This document shows positions 43,639 through 52,213 of a stretch of 64,000 bases of DNA, one piece after another. Position 1 is the first letter of the stretch; every line of letters starts with the position of its first letter. The DNA is from Pontibacillus chungwhensis BH030062 (lineage in GTDB: Bacteria; Bacillota; Bacilli; Bacillales; BH030062): contig NZ_AVBG01000006.1 in the NCBI RefSeq assembly GCF_000770675.1, positions 124,001 to 188,000 of the forward strand. Reading direction: 5' to 3'. Below the pieces are notes generated by a model. The model did not search any database. It worked only from the letters and a program-made list of their open reading frames with translations, and had not been told where the DNA came from. The translations under genes were made by a program, and so were the position numbers.

Positions 43639-43932
43639 TACATCCCTCTTATAGCTCTCAACTAATTGCACGGCAAAATGGTAATGCTCATTAGGGACTT
43701 CGATGATGACGTCACATTCATGATAGCCAAATTCAAAGAGATTTCGTTTATTGTACGGGATGGAATAGTGGGGCTTTAATTGATTCGTCTCTAACAACCA
43801 ATACAGTTCCTGGGCCAGACCTACTCCAGATTCTTCTGTTTGGAACACTACCGAAAGCTCGTCGTGCTCTTCATACTTGTAGATATAAATCGCGAATACT
43901 CCGCATAACACCAACAATACCGCACTTAACAT
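43603..43932 (-). CDS. Small membrane-anchored hypothetical protein whose C-terminus comes from a repeat
   Basis: The product of about 109 residues has one N-terminal membrane helix (MLSAVLLVLCGVFAIYIYKY) and a cytoplasmic alpha/beta domain (VVFQTEESGVGLAQELYWLLE, KRNLFEFGYHECDVIIEVP, YHFAVQLVESYK). GAGGGG lies 8 bases before ATG 43932; ATGs at 43938 and 43941 are too close. The last residues (RDVGTGTSSLSFSK) are encoded by the family B hairpin at 43620-43638, so the original stop was probably lost by insertion. Fold and function are unrecognised. Confidence 0.7.
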   Translation of the reverse strand: MLSAVLLVLCGVFAIYIYKYEEHDELSVVFQTEESGVGLAQELYWLLETNQLKPHYSIPYNKRNLFEFGYHECDVIIEVPNEHYHFAVQLVESYKRDVGTGTSSLSFSK

Positions 43933-44037
43933 CTCCATCACCCCTCTTCCTAACTGGATTCACTTCGTTAGGAATATGATTGACATTTCGAGTATAAGTT
44001 ACACGCTGAAAATCTTTTTTCCCGGGGGCGGGCCATG

Positions 44038-44417
44038 GGGACGGGTCCCTTGTCCCAAATCACCCCTCCTGAGCATTCCATGCACTATTCGGATCATTCA
44101 TTGACGCTTTCTTGGATGAACTACGTAAAAAGGGCAGAGAGGAAGCAGCTCTGTAACCTTTTTGTTGCTGTAACTCCAGAAAACGTCACAGAGTCATTAA
44201 ATCAATGACTTTCTACAAAGTTACTTCTTTAAAAGGTCACAGAGACCCTCCCTCTGTGACCATTTTCATGAAAATCAGCAAAAAAGGGCAATTACCCACC
44301 GGCTTACCTTTGCAATTCTTCATAAAACAAAACACAGCAGCTCCTTATTCCATAAGAAGCTGCTGTGTTGTTATTCACCCAATATTTAGAGAAGCGAAGG
44401 GACGAGGTACCTGTCCC
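44038..44417. repeat. Family B composite element, long form 4 (380 bp)
   Basis: The ends are GGGACGGGTCCCTTGTCCC (44038-44056) and GGGACGAGGTACCTGTCCC (44399-44417). Inside are imperfect hairpins AAGGGCAGAG...CTCTGTAACC, AACGTCACAGAG...CAATGACTTT and GGTCACAGAG...CTCTGTGACC, then a terminator at 44331-44369. It ends 9 bp before the abgT stop codon. Confidence 0.88.
44331..44369. terminator. Terminator of abgT, inside composite element 4
   Basis: AACACAGCAGCT / AGCTGCTGTGTT around CCTTATTCCATAAGA, with T-rich sequence on the minus-strand side (TTTTGTTTTA). Confidence 0.85.
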
Positions 44418-44426
44418 CCAGGCCCA

Positions 44427-45968
44427 CTACAGGTACATGTGCACGCCAGGTCCGAATGGGATGCCTAGGAATGCAAAGGCTAGTAGTAGTACAATCCAGA
44501 CGGATAAGAAGATGATGCTGTACGGTAGCATTAAGGAAATGAGTGTACCGAGTCCAGCTTTCTTATCGTACTCTCTCATAAACGCTAACACGATAATGAT
44601 ATACGGGTTCATCGGTGTAATGATGTTGGTAGATGAATCCGCAATACGGTAAGCTGCTTGAATGAAAGCAGGATGATAGTCTAATAGGTAGAACATCTTA
44701 ATAAAGATCGGTGCTTCTAACGCCCACTGAGCTGAACCACTGAAGACTAGAAGGTTCATAAGGGCTGTTAAGAATACGAAGCCGATGATAACAGGTATTC
44801 CTGTTAGACCTAGTGATTCTAAGAATCCTGCACCACTCACAGCAATCCATGTACCAATGTTTGTCCAATCGAAGTACGCAATGAACTGAGCTGCAGCGAA
44901 AATGAGGACGATGAATCCTGACATATCTTTAATCGCATCTCCCATAAATGTGGAGATATCTTTCGTCTTCTCTATCTTATTAACGGTAACTCCGTACGTT
45001 ACAGCAACCGTTATAAACATGAAGAGGATAATTGGAATAATACCATCTAAGAATGTGGATGGAATGATTCCGCCCGACTCGTTACGTAACGGAGAGTTCG
45101 GCCAGAATAAAGCAACAAGTAACAAACCAATGTAAGTAACTAAAGCGATGGTCGCATTCTTTAACCCTTTCTTTTCTAAAGGCGTAGAAGCTTTCATTTC
45201 TTTCTTCAGATCTCCATCATATTTTCCAAGACGAGGTTCAACGATTTTCTCGGTTACAAGTGCACCTGCTATGGATAGAACAATAACAGAAACGACCATA
45301 AAGTAATAGTTATCAACTGGCGTTACGACGACACTAGGATCTAAGCCCTGCATGACTTCCGTAGAGATTCCTGATAACAATGCGTCCGTTCCTGCAATAA
45401 CAACGTTCGCTGTAAAACCAGAACCTACACCAGCAAACCCGGCTGCGAGTCCAGCAAGTGGATGTCGGCCAAGTGTGTAGAAGACCATGGCTGCTAGAGG
45501 TGGAACGATTACAAACGCTGCGTCAGAGGCTAAATTTCCCAATATTCCGACAAAAATAACTGCATACGTCGTTAGGCTGGCTGGTGCCTTAAGAATCGTA
45601 CTCTTAATAGCTGTCTCAATGAGACCTACCTTTTCAGCTAAACCAATCCCTAACATCATCGCCAAAACAAGACCTAAAGGTTTAAAGCCTGTAAAGTTCT
45701 CAAGCATTGAAGTTAACATATACTGAATACCTTCAGCAGAAATCAAGCTCTTGATCGCTACTTCTTCACCGGAACCTGGCTGAACCACGGAAACCCCAAA
45801 TGAAGAAACAACCCAAGAAAGTAAAATCATAAAGAGAGCAAGATACACAAATAACATAAATGGATCTGGAAGCTTATTCCCTGCTTTTTCAATGCCATTC
45901 AAAAACTTAGATAACAACTTAGATTCCTTTTTCTCTTCTTGTGAGACATTTGCTTCTGGTAATGACAT
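44427..45968 (-). CDS. abgT: AbgT family p-aminobenzoyl-glutamate transporter
   Basis: A polytopic transporter of 513 residues with the AbgT family look: IEKAGNKLPDPFMLFVYLALFMILLSW at the start, GFKPLGLVLAMMLGIGLAEKVGLIE, NLASDAAFVIVPPLAAMVFY, GFAGVGSGFTANV, and SGSAQWALEAPIFIKMF, DSSTNIITPMNPYIIIVL. AbgT imports p-aminobenzoyl-glutamate, a folate breakdown product; some homologues instead export sulfonamides. The start at ATG 45968 has AAAGGGTGGG upstream. It is last in a cluster with M20 peptidases including an AbgA homologue, which supports the import role. Confidence 0.93.
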   Translation of the reverse strand: MSLPEANVSQEEKKESKLLSKFLNGIEKAGNKLPDPFMLFVYLALFMILLSWVVSSFGVSVVQPGSGEEVAIKSLISAEGIQYMLTSMLENFTGFKPLGLVLAMMLGIGLAEKVGLIETAIKSTILKAPASLTTYAVIFVGILGNLASDAAFVIVPPLAAMVFYTLGRHPLAGLAAGFAGVGSGFTANVVIAGTDALLSGISTEVMQGLDPSVVVTPVDNYYFMVVSVIVLSIAGALVTEKIVEPRLGKYDGDLKKEMKASTPLEKKGLKNATIALVTYIGLLLVALFWPNSPLRNESGGIIPSTFLDGIIPIILFMFITVAVTYGVTVNKIEKTKDISTFMGDAIKDMSGFIVLIFAAAQFIAYFDWTNIGTWIAVSGAGFLESLGLTGIPVIIGFVFLTALMNLLVFSGSAQWALEAPIFIKMFYLLDYHPAFIQAAYRIADSSTNIITPMNPYIIIVLAFMREYDKKAGLGTLISLMLPYSIIFLSVWIVLLLAFAFLGIPFGPGVHMYL

Positions 45969-46054
45969 ATACCCACCCTTTCTCATTTTTAATGGTTATA
46001 TTCCTTTATTCTTCCGTAAATAGGAAGAGAAAGAAGGGGGAAATTCCCCCATAC

Positions 46055-47371
46055 TTAAATATTTTGGACAAGGGAAAAGACTTTCCTCGGTCTCCCCCGC
46101 TCGCCGGATTGAGCTTCACCACTTTGTTCAACAAGCCCAACCTTTTCCATCTCATTTAGAATTCTTCGACCATTCCGCTCTGTGCTTTGCAACCAACGCG
46201 AAAGGTCTTGCGATGTGAAGGTCGATCTTTGATAGTGATGTACATAAGAGATAATTTTTGAAACAACACCAGGACTTAGTGGCGCACCTTTTAACTTCTC
46301 GGCCCACTCATGACCAGCCCCTACCGTTTGATAGGTAATCTTAGCCCCTTGCTGTTTAAGTGTGATTTCTTGATATTCATCTACAATTAAAAGCGTAGGT
46401 TCATCAAAAGATTTATAGTTTCTAAAGCCTAGTCGGACATTTTGCTCCGCCTGTGACACGGTTTCACCAATACCAATTGCGATGTTCACCTGACTAGAGG
46501 TTTGCAATTCAACGTTTTGAATAAGGGTAAATAGTTCCTCTTCTACTTCTGCCCCCATCTGACCTCTCGTCGTAAAGATGAAGAACAAACCGTCGCCTAG
46601 TTGCATCAGTGAACCACTTGTTTTCTCAGCTATACTGAGCAGGAACCTTTTTAAATCCAGCTCCTGATGTTTCATCCGAAACGAATAGTGAAGTTCTTCA
46701 AGCTTATCCAATTCAAAATCAATCCGACATCCAATTGTCGCCACCTGTGCATTACGCAAGCGCTTCGACTGGGCCCGTTCTTCAAGAAATTGAAGAATGA
46801 GTTTAATAGATAAATAGGAAGGCGTTACTCTGAACACCGGGACCCCTAATTCTTTTAACTGCCTGTATACGGTCTTAATAGAAGTAATCGCAACTTCTGT
46901 TTTGCCGTCTTGATATAGAGTAGCGTGGAAGTCTACTAGTTCATCGGAGTACTGATACCCCTCAAATGGATGGTTGTAATACGTTAGTGATTGAAGGTCA
47001 TAATAGGAAAGAATCTTATCAATCTCTTCATCCGTAATCGTATCAATGCTCACTTTCTCAAAGACTTTCTTACGCGTTAGCTGCGCTTCTAGTAAGATCC
47101 CGAAAAAGCTAGAACCATGAAGAGGTGGGTAACTTCCTTCTTCTGGCGTGATTAAGTTTTTCTCATAAGCATACGTATAATTGAGGATTCCGGAGAAAAA
47201 CCATTGATCTACTTCATATCGATGAGCCGATAAAATGGCTTCTACATCAGATAATTGTTCGTAAGCATAAGAAACGACTTCGATTCCTTCAAATTCATCT
47301 GTTACATATAAAATTTGCTCAAGAGAGTCCGATGGCGCGATGACTCCGATCTTGGTTTTCACATTCATCAC
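46055..47371 (-). CDS. Putative transcriptional regulator of the abg cluster
   Basis: The 438-residue product does not match a regulator family I can name. The N-terminal part (about 1-190; IGVIAPSDSLEQIL, YTYAYEKNL, VTPSYLSIKLILQF) resembles sensory parts of PrpR-like or periplasmic-binding-type regulators. The middle (about 205-330; IGCRIDFELDKLEEL, LGDGLFFIFTTRGQ, QVNIAIGIGETVSQAEQNVRLGF) looks like a degenerate GGDEF/nucleotide-cyclase fold as in some Bacillus regulators. The C-terminus (about 365-438; SKIISYVHHYQRSTFTSQDLSRWL, RRILNEMEKVGLVEQ) is a winged helix with RGRPRKVF. The start (GTG 47371, ATG 47368 or GTG 47362) overlaps the upstream peptidase gene by about 50 bp, so it is co-transcribed. 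Confidence 0.7.
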   Translation of the reverse strand: MMNVKTKIGVIAPSDSLEQILYVTDEFEGIEVVSYAYEQLSDVEAILSAHRYEVDQWFFSGILNYTYAYEKNLITPEEGSYPPLHGSSFFGILLEAQLTRKKVFEKVSIDTITDEEIDKILSYYDLQSLTYYNHPFEGYQYSDELVDFHATLYQDGKTEVAITSIKTVYRQLKELGVPVFRVTPSYLSIKLILQFLEERAQSKRLRNAQVATIGCRIDFELDKLEELHYSFRMKHQELDLKRFLLSIAEKTSGSLMQLGDGLFFIFTTRGQMGAEVEEELFTLIQNVELQTSSQVNIAIGIGETVSQAEQNVRLGFRNYKSFDEPTLLIVDEYQEITLKQQGAKITYQTVGAGHEWAEKLKGAPLSPGVVSKIISYVHHYQRSTFTSQDLSRWLQSTERNGRRILNEMEKVGLVEQSGEAQSGERGRPRKVFSLVQNI

Positions 47372-48602
47372 CTGTCTCTACTTTTAAGTATTCTGCTATA
47401 ATATGGCTTCCTTTTTCTAAATCGGCCATAGTGGCATATTCTGCAGGATGATGACTAATCCCTTCTTTACACGGAATGAACAGGAGTGCTGATGGCCATC
47501 TTAATGCCATGTTCATCACATCGTGCCCCGCTCCGCTATCCATGCTTAGCACCTTATAGTCTAGAGACTGACAAATCGAATGAAGTTGATGCTGCATCGA
47601 TCCGTCTAAGGTAACCGAATCGTTATCGACAGCGACTTCTATATGGAAGTTCACCTTGCGTTTTGCTTCGATCTGCTTACAATACTCCCTGATATCTTCT
47701 GCGAGGGTTCGCTTCGCCGTGTCGTCTACGCTTCTGATATCAATGCCAACCTGGACTTCTCCTGGAATAACGTTCATGGCATTTGGCTGTACATGTAATG
47801 TACTAACCGTTGCAACAAGTTGCTTCTCGAGTGTGTCATTTCGTTTCAAAGCCTCTTCTTCTACAAAAGTAATAAGAGGAGCTACTGCCGCTAAAGCATC
47901 CTGGCGCTTATGCATAGGCGTTGTACCCGTATGGTTCGCCATACCTTGAGCGGTAATCTTCAAACGAATCGGACAAGCCACACCTTCTACGATACCTATG
48001 TCTGCGTTATGGTCTTCTACTTGTGTACCTTGTTCAATATGGAGTTCTAAGAAGCTCTCTAAAAAGGAGGCTGGCTTCTCTGCTTGATCGATCGTCTCCC
48101 AGTTCAATCCAAACGATTCACAAACTTCTTTGACTGTATGCCCGTCCTGATCGGGTACAGCTGCTAAGTCAGCCTTATCAAGCAGCCCAGATACCGCTTT
48201 ACTTCCTATTGTAGATACACCGAATCGGGCGGATTCTTCAGAAGCAAAGCAGATCACCGCAATATTTTTGTTAGGTGCGACGCCCTGATCTTTCAATTGT
48301 TTCACGGCCGCTAACCCCGTCAGAACGCCAGCGACCCCATCATACCCTCCGCCGCCATGGACGGTATCAAGGTGTGAGCCTACTGCAATCGTCGGTGCAT
48401 CTTTTCCTACTACCCACGTTGCCCATTGATTTCCGGCTTCATCTTGCTCTACGGTAAGCCCAAGTTCTGTAGCAACACTTCGGAAAGCTTCGTGAGCCTT
48501 AGCTTCTTCAGGGCTATAACTAAGCCTTGAAAATCCATTCGGTTGGTTCATATCACTTGTCGTGTTCAATTTTTTTAACGTATCACTTAACCAATCCTGC
48601 AC
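47319..48602 (-). CDS. M20 family hydantoinase/carbamoylase-type amidase
   Basis: A zinc amidohydrolase of about 427 residues with the N-carbamoyl-L-amino-acid hydrolase pattern: VGSHLDTVHGGGGYDGVAGVL, CFASEESARFGVSTIGSKA, LELHIEQGTQ, GMANHTGTTPMHKRQDALAA and MDSGAGHDVMNMA (metal ligands His, Asp, Glu, His). Members cleave carbamoyl or ureido bonds or act as N-acyl amidases. The start at GTG 48602 has AAGGGGG 8 bases upstream; it overlaps the AbgA-like gene by 20 bp. Its role beside AbgA is open: it may process a related amide or the glutamate-derived product. Confidence 0.88.
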   Translation of the reverse strand: MQDWLSDTLKKLNTTSDMNQPNGFSRLSYSPEEAKAHEAFRSVATELGLTVEQDEAGNQWATWVVGKDAPTIAVGSHLDTVHGGGGYDGVAGVLTGLAAVKQLKDQGVAPNKNIAVICFASEESARFGVSTIGSKAVSGLLDKADLAAVPDQDGHTVKEVCESFGLNWETIDQAEKPASFLESFLELHIEQGTQVEDHNADIGIVEGVACPIRLKITAQGMANHTGTTPMHKRQDALAAVAPLITFVEEEALKRNDTLEKQLVATVSTLHVQPNAMNVIPGEVQVGIDIRSVDDTAKRTLAEDIREYCKQIEAKRKVNFHIEVAVDNDSVTLDGSMQHQLHSICQSLDYKVLSMDSGAGHDVMNMALRWPSALLFIPCKEGISHHPAEYATMADLEKGSHIIAEYLKVETGDECENQDRSHRAIGLS

Positions 48603-49887
48603 ATGTATGACCCCCTTTAACAATGTTGATGTATGTCTCTAACGCTACTGGTAAAACCTCTTCGTCAAAATCAAAAGACGGATGATGATGACCGAAGGCT
48701 AACGGTGTCCCAAACAACATATACGTAGCGACGCCACCATGTTGTTGCACCTCATTCACCATAAAGCTTGCATCTTCAGAACCGGACACTCCAGCAACAG
48801 GAAGGATCTCTTGAATCGCCGCACTCCCTATACACCTAGCTTGAACGGCATCCACCGCTTCTTGGCTACATTCAAAGGAGGACGTTTCTCCAACTTCCTC
48901 GATCTCCGTTGAGACATCATATAAATCTCCAACAGATTTAATGATTCGAGTCGCTTCAGTGTGGACAAAATCCTGAATCGCTGCTGTTTCTCCTCTTGTT
49001 TCAAGTTCTAAATAACCACGATCAGCAATTACATTTCTCCCTGCTCCTGCTTGCAGTTTACCAACGTTGATCCTAGATGCCCCTGCGCTGTGTCGGGGTA
49101 TGGTGTATAGCTGAGTAGACGCAGTTGCTGCGGCTAAGAGCGCATTTTTACCCTCTTCAGGGTTCATCCCCGCGTGAGCTGACCGTCCTTTGTACGTTAC
49201 GTTTAATTTCGAAGAGGCTAGGAATCCTTCGACAGAAGCAGCAATTGTTCCTACCGGCAAAGAGTGGATCCCGATGTGACCGGTATAAAACTCATCCACA
49301 TGTTGCAGCCACCCTTTTTTGTCCGTCATTGCTTTTGCCCCTCTTCCTCCCTCTTCTGCTGGTTGGAAAAGAAGAGTAAATGCACCTGATAAGGATTCAC
49401 GATGTTCTCTAATAAAATGAGCCAGCGCGATCCCAATTGCCGTATGTCCGTCATGACCACATGCATGCATGGCACCGTCTACCTTTGAGTGAAATCCTTC
49501 TTTAAAGGGGATGTGCGCGGAATCATGGGTTTCCTGAATCGGGAGAGCATCGATGTCGAAGCGAAAAGCGCTATGTTTACCAGGCTTTCCGGTATCCCAA
49601 GTAGCAACAATCCCTGTGTGCCCACCTTTCATCAGTTCCATCCATGTAGGTTCAACGCCCCATTCTAGAGCCTCAGCTTCATGCTTCTCTAACTCTTGTG
49701 TTGGAGGCACGCCTTTACGCGACTCAGATCGTAGCGCTTGTTGGCCGATGTGTAACGTAAAGCCCAGTGCTTCTAGTTCTTTTCCGATTGTAAAAGTCGT
49801 TCGATATTCCAGGAAGCCAAGTTCAGGGTGCTGATGAAGCGTGCGCCGCCATTTTTTCAGAGTGGTCGTTAACGATTCATCATTCAC
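48583..49887 (-). CDS. abgA: AbgA-like p-aminobenzoyl-glutamate hydrolase subunit (M20 peptidase)
   Basis: A 434-residue M20 peptidase closely following E. coli AbgA in layout: KWRRTLHQHPELGFLEYRTT, the inserted SESRKGVPP segment followed by WMELMKGGHTGIVATWDTGKPGKHSAFRFDIDALPI, HACGHDGHTAIG (metal ligands), LLFQPAEEGGRGAKAM, HAGMNPEEGKNALLAAATAS, GSEDASFM and FGHHHPSFDFDE. AbgA and AbgB together release glutamate from p-aminobenzoyl-glutamate. The GTG start at 49887 overlaps the stop of the preceding M20 gene (GTGAATGA), with GAAGGTG upstream. A longer frame to 49971 lies inside that gene and is not used here. Confidence 0.88.
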   Translation of the reverse strand: MNDESLTTTLKKWRRTLHQHPELGFLEYRTTFTIGKELEALGFTLHIGQQALRSESRKGVPPTQELEKHEAEALEWGVEPTWMELMKGGHTGIVATWDTGKPGKHSAFRFDIDALPIQETHDSAHIPFKEGFHSKVDGAMHACGHDGHTAIGIALAHFIREHRESLSGAFTLLFQPAEEGGRGAKAMTDKKGWLQHVDEFYTGHIGIHSLPVGTIAASVEGFLASSKLNVTYKGRSAHAGMNPEEGKNALLAAATASTQLYTIPRHSAGASRINVGKLQAGAGRNVIADRGYLELETRGETAAIQDFVHTEATRIIKSVGDLYDVSTEIEEVGETSSFECSQEAVDAVQARCIGSAAIQEILPVAGVSGSEDASFMVNEVQQHGGVATYMLFGTPLAFGHHHPSFDFDEEVLPVALETYINIVKGGHTCAGLVK

Positions 49888-51088
49888 TTGTTTCACCTTC
49901 TTGTAGATGAACGAGTGTGTCACTGGCCACTTGGGCGAGCATTGCGCTTCCTGAAGAGAGAGCCTTTTCATTTAACATGAAACCTGGATTATGAAGGCCC
50001 ATTTGATCTTCTTTCGAATCAATTTGCGTTCCTAACCAGATAAAAGCGCCCGGGTAACGATGTAAGAACCTGGAGAAGTCCTCTCCTGCTAATACAGGAT
50101 CGACCGTTGGAGTTGAATCTGGACCTAGAATCTTCTGAGTGGAGTTCCGAGCGACTTCCGCCCATTTCGGCGTATTAATGGTAGCAGGGTACCCATCTAA
50201 GTACGTAATGTCCACTTCTCCTTCGAAAGCTTCCGTAACATTTTCGACGATGGAGTGAAAACGTTGCTTCACTTTTTCTTTCACGGAAGGTTGATACGTA
50301 CGAACTGTCCCTTCTAACGTGACTTTATCTGCGATCACATTATGGGCGTAGCCCCCGTGGATGCTTCCAACCGTTACGACTGCCGATTCAATTGGGTTGA
50401 CGTTTCGACTAACGATCGTCTGTAGACTTGTGATAATTTGGTTGGCAATAATAATCGCATCATTTCCGTCCTGCGGCATGCTCGCGTGTCCGCCTTTACC
50501 TTTAACGGTGATCGTGAATCGATCTGATGCCCCCATCATTTCTTGATCTCGAATCCCAACTTCGCCTACAGGAAGACTTGGCCAAACGTGTTGTCCGTAA
50601 ATCACATCTGGCTCATACTCATCAAACACACCGTCTTCCATCATCTGAGCCGCTCCTCCTGTTGGAGAATTCTCCTCAGCCGGCTGAAACACAAGAAGGA
50701 CAGTACCAGCTAGCTCACTCTTACGCTGATTCAGTGCATAACCTGCACCAAGCAACATAGCCGTATGGGCATCGTGTCCGCATGCGTGCATAACTCCATC
50801 TGTTTGTGACCGAAAATCATGATCCGTCTGTTCCGTAATAGGAAGAGCATCGATATCCGCTCGTAAAGCAACTGTCTTTCCCGTTTGCTGCCCTTCAATA
50901 ATGCCTAATACACCCGTATTCGCATAGCCCGCTTTAAACGGAATACCGTATTCCTTAAGCTGATCTTGGATGAAACGAGATGTATTCCACTCTTGTGTAC
51001 TTAGTTCAGGGTTCTGGTGTAAATATCGACGAAACCCAATGATATCGTTTTCAATCGATTTTATAATTTCTTGAAACGTAGCAACCAT
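49880..51088 (-). CDS. M20 family amidohydrolase (N-acyl-amino-acid hydrolase type)
   Basis: The 402-residue enzyme begins IGFRRYLHQNPELSTQEWNTSRFI and contains VALRADIDALPI, MHACGHDAHTAMLLGAG (metal site with Cys and His), VLLVFQPAEENSPTGGA, GKGGHASMPQDGNDAI and PVLAGEDFSRFL. This is the hippurate hydrolase/IAA-amino-acid hydrolase group. It is the first gene of the abg operon, with AAGGAG 7 bases before the ATG, and may take the place of AbgB as partner of AbgA, or hydrolyse other aminoacyl amides. Confidence 0.9.
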   Translation of the reverse strand: MVATFQEIIKSIENDIIGFRRYLHQNPELSTQEWNTSRFIQDQLKEYGIPFKAGYANTGVLGIIEGQQTGKTVALRADIDALPITEQTDHDFRSQTDGVMHACGHDAHTAMLLGAGYALNQRKSELAGTVLLVFQPAEENSPTGGAAQMMEDGVFDEYEPDVIYGQHVWPSLPVGEVGIRDQEMMGASDRFTITVKGKGGHASMPQDGNDAIIIANQIITSLQTIVSRNVNPIESAVVTVGSIHGGYAHNVIADKVTLEGTVRTYQPSVKEKVKQRFHSIVENVTEAFEGEVDITYLDGYPATINTPKWAEVARNSTQKILGPDSTPTVDPVLAGEDFSRFLHRYPGAFIWLGTQIDSKEDQMGLHNPGFMLNEKALSSGSAMLAQVASDTLVHLQEGETSE

Positions 51089-51238
51089 TCCGACACTCCT
51101 TAATTAAGGACATATTCCTTAAATGTTCCTTAAATTGATGTTATATAACACTATAAGGGAAATCAGACGATCTGTCCATGTTAATATTTGAGAATTCAGA
51201 TATTTTTACATTTATTTGGTATTTCAGGGTGGGATGGG

Positions 51239-51603
51239 GGGACAGGTTCATCGTCCCTTCGCATTACGAAATATTTACTTACAGCAAGCTCTTGGGGAGG
51301 ACGGACTGTTTCTCTGACGTTTCTATTAACTTATTAGCTAAAAGGTCATTGAAGAAGCCGATCTGTGACCTTTTCGTAGATTAACACCCCAAAAACGTCA
51401 TAGAAGCATTAAATCAGTGACGTTTCCCCATATGAACAGCCTCACAACGTCACTGACCCCTTCTTTCTGTGACGTTTTACCCGATATCGTGCTAAAAAAG
51501 GGCATTGATCAAATTTAGGACAAAATAAAAACACAGAAGTCGCTTCCGAAGAAGGACTTCTGTGTTTTTATTTCGAAAGGCGAAGGGACGCAGTACCTGT
51601 CCC
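51239..51603. repeat. Family B composite element, long form 5 (365 bp)
   Basis: The ends are GGGACAGGTTCATCGTCCC (51239-51257) and GGGACGCAGTACCTGTCCC (51585-51603). Inside are AAAAGGTCATTGA...TCTGTGACCTTTT, AAACGTCATAGA...CAGTGACGTTT and AACGTCACTGA...CTGTGACGTT hairpins, then a terminator. It fills most of the 522-bp gap before the abg operon; the rest (51089-51238) would hold the abg promoter, which I cannot pinpoint. Confidence 0.9.
51527..51569. terminator. Terminator of the DUF454 gene, inside composite element 5
   Basis: AAAAACACAGAAGTC / GACTTCTGTGTTTTT, a symmetrical strong hairpin. Confidence 0.9.
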
Positions 51604-51610
51604 CCCGGTC

Positions 51611-51991
51611 CTACTCAATCGTTTCGATCTTGTAAATGAAGTAATAGTGTTTGTATAAAGCAAGCAAGATCATGAAGATCCTGGCTACCAAAATATCTAC
51701 CATAATGAACGAAGCAATTATAAAACTATCTGCAATAATGTTAATCCGGATCTTTTCTTTCTTTGTCAGGCCTTTCTTTTGAAGAAAAGCTAAGACATAT
51801 TTTTGATAAACCGTTGTGCTTTGAAACCAGTTTTCGATACGCTTTGAACTTTTTGAAAAACAAAAAGCCGCAAACAAGTAGAAAGGGCCGCCCGGTAGTA
51901 CAGGGAGGATCGTACCTGCAATGCCAATACCAAGTGACAGGATACCTAGTAAAGCAAAGACGATATTTTTTATATGTTTAATAGTCATCAC
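51611..51991 (-). CDS. DUF454 (YbaN-like) inner membrane protein
   Basis: The 126-residue protein has the family start NIVFALLGILSLGIGIAGTILPVLPGGPFYLFAAFCFSKSSKRIENW with conserved L-P-G-x-P-F, a middle basic segment and two further helices (IIADSFIIASFIMV, ARIFMILLALYKHYYF). It is a small multi-pass membrane protein of unknown function. The ATG at 51988 or GTG at 51991 follow AAAAGG; the choice is open. It stops 7 bp from composite element 5. Confidence 0.85.
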   Translation of the reverse strand: MMTIKHIKNIVFALLGILSLGIGIAGTILPVLPGGPFYLFAAFCFSKSSKRIENWFQSTTVYQKYVLAFLQKKGLTKKEKIRINIIADSFIIASFIMVDILVARIFMILLALYKHYYFIYKIETIE

Positions 51992-52164
51992 CTTTTATTC
52001 ATCAACGAATTGTTCTAACTCATTATTTGTATTCAATAACCCAAATAAATTGTACGACATATGAGATGAATTGTAATGATATAAGATTACAATTAGGTGA
52101 ACTTCACAAAAAATTCAGCGCAGCTCCTTCCCAATTAAGGGATTGACACAATCCCCCGCAAACA

Positions 52165-52205
52165 AAAAGAAAACCTCCTCATTAAGAGAAGGCTTTCTCA
52201 GTTTT
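52165..52205 (-). terminator. Terminator of the PTS operon
   Basis: GAAAACCTCCTC / GAGAAGGCTTTC with two mismatches around ATTAA; A-rich on the distal side gives a T-run on the minus strand (TTTTTGTTTG). Confidence 0.6.
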
Positions 52206-52213
52206 ATTAACAA

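Noticed and set aside
44205-44468. 87-residue plus-strand frame across composite element 4
   Set aside because: It runs through the hairpins and terminator of the repeat element and into the end of abgT on the other strand.
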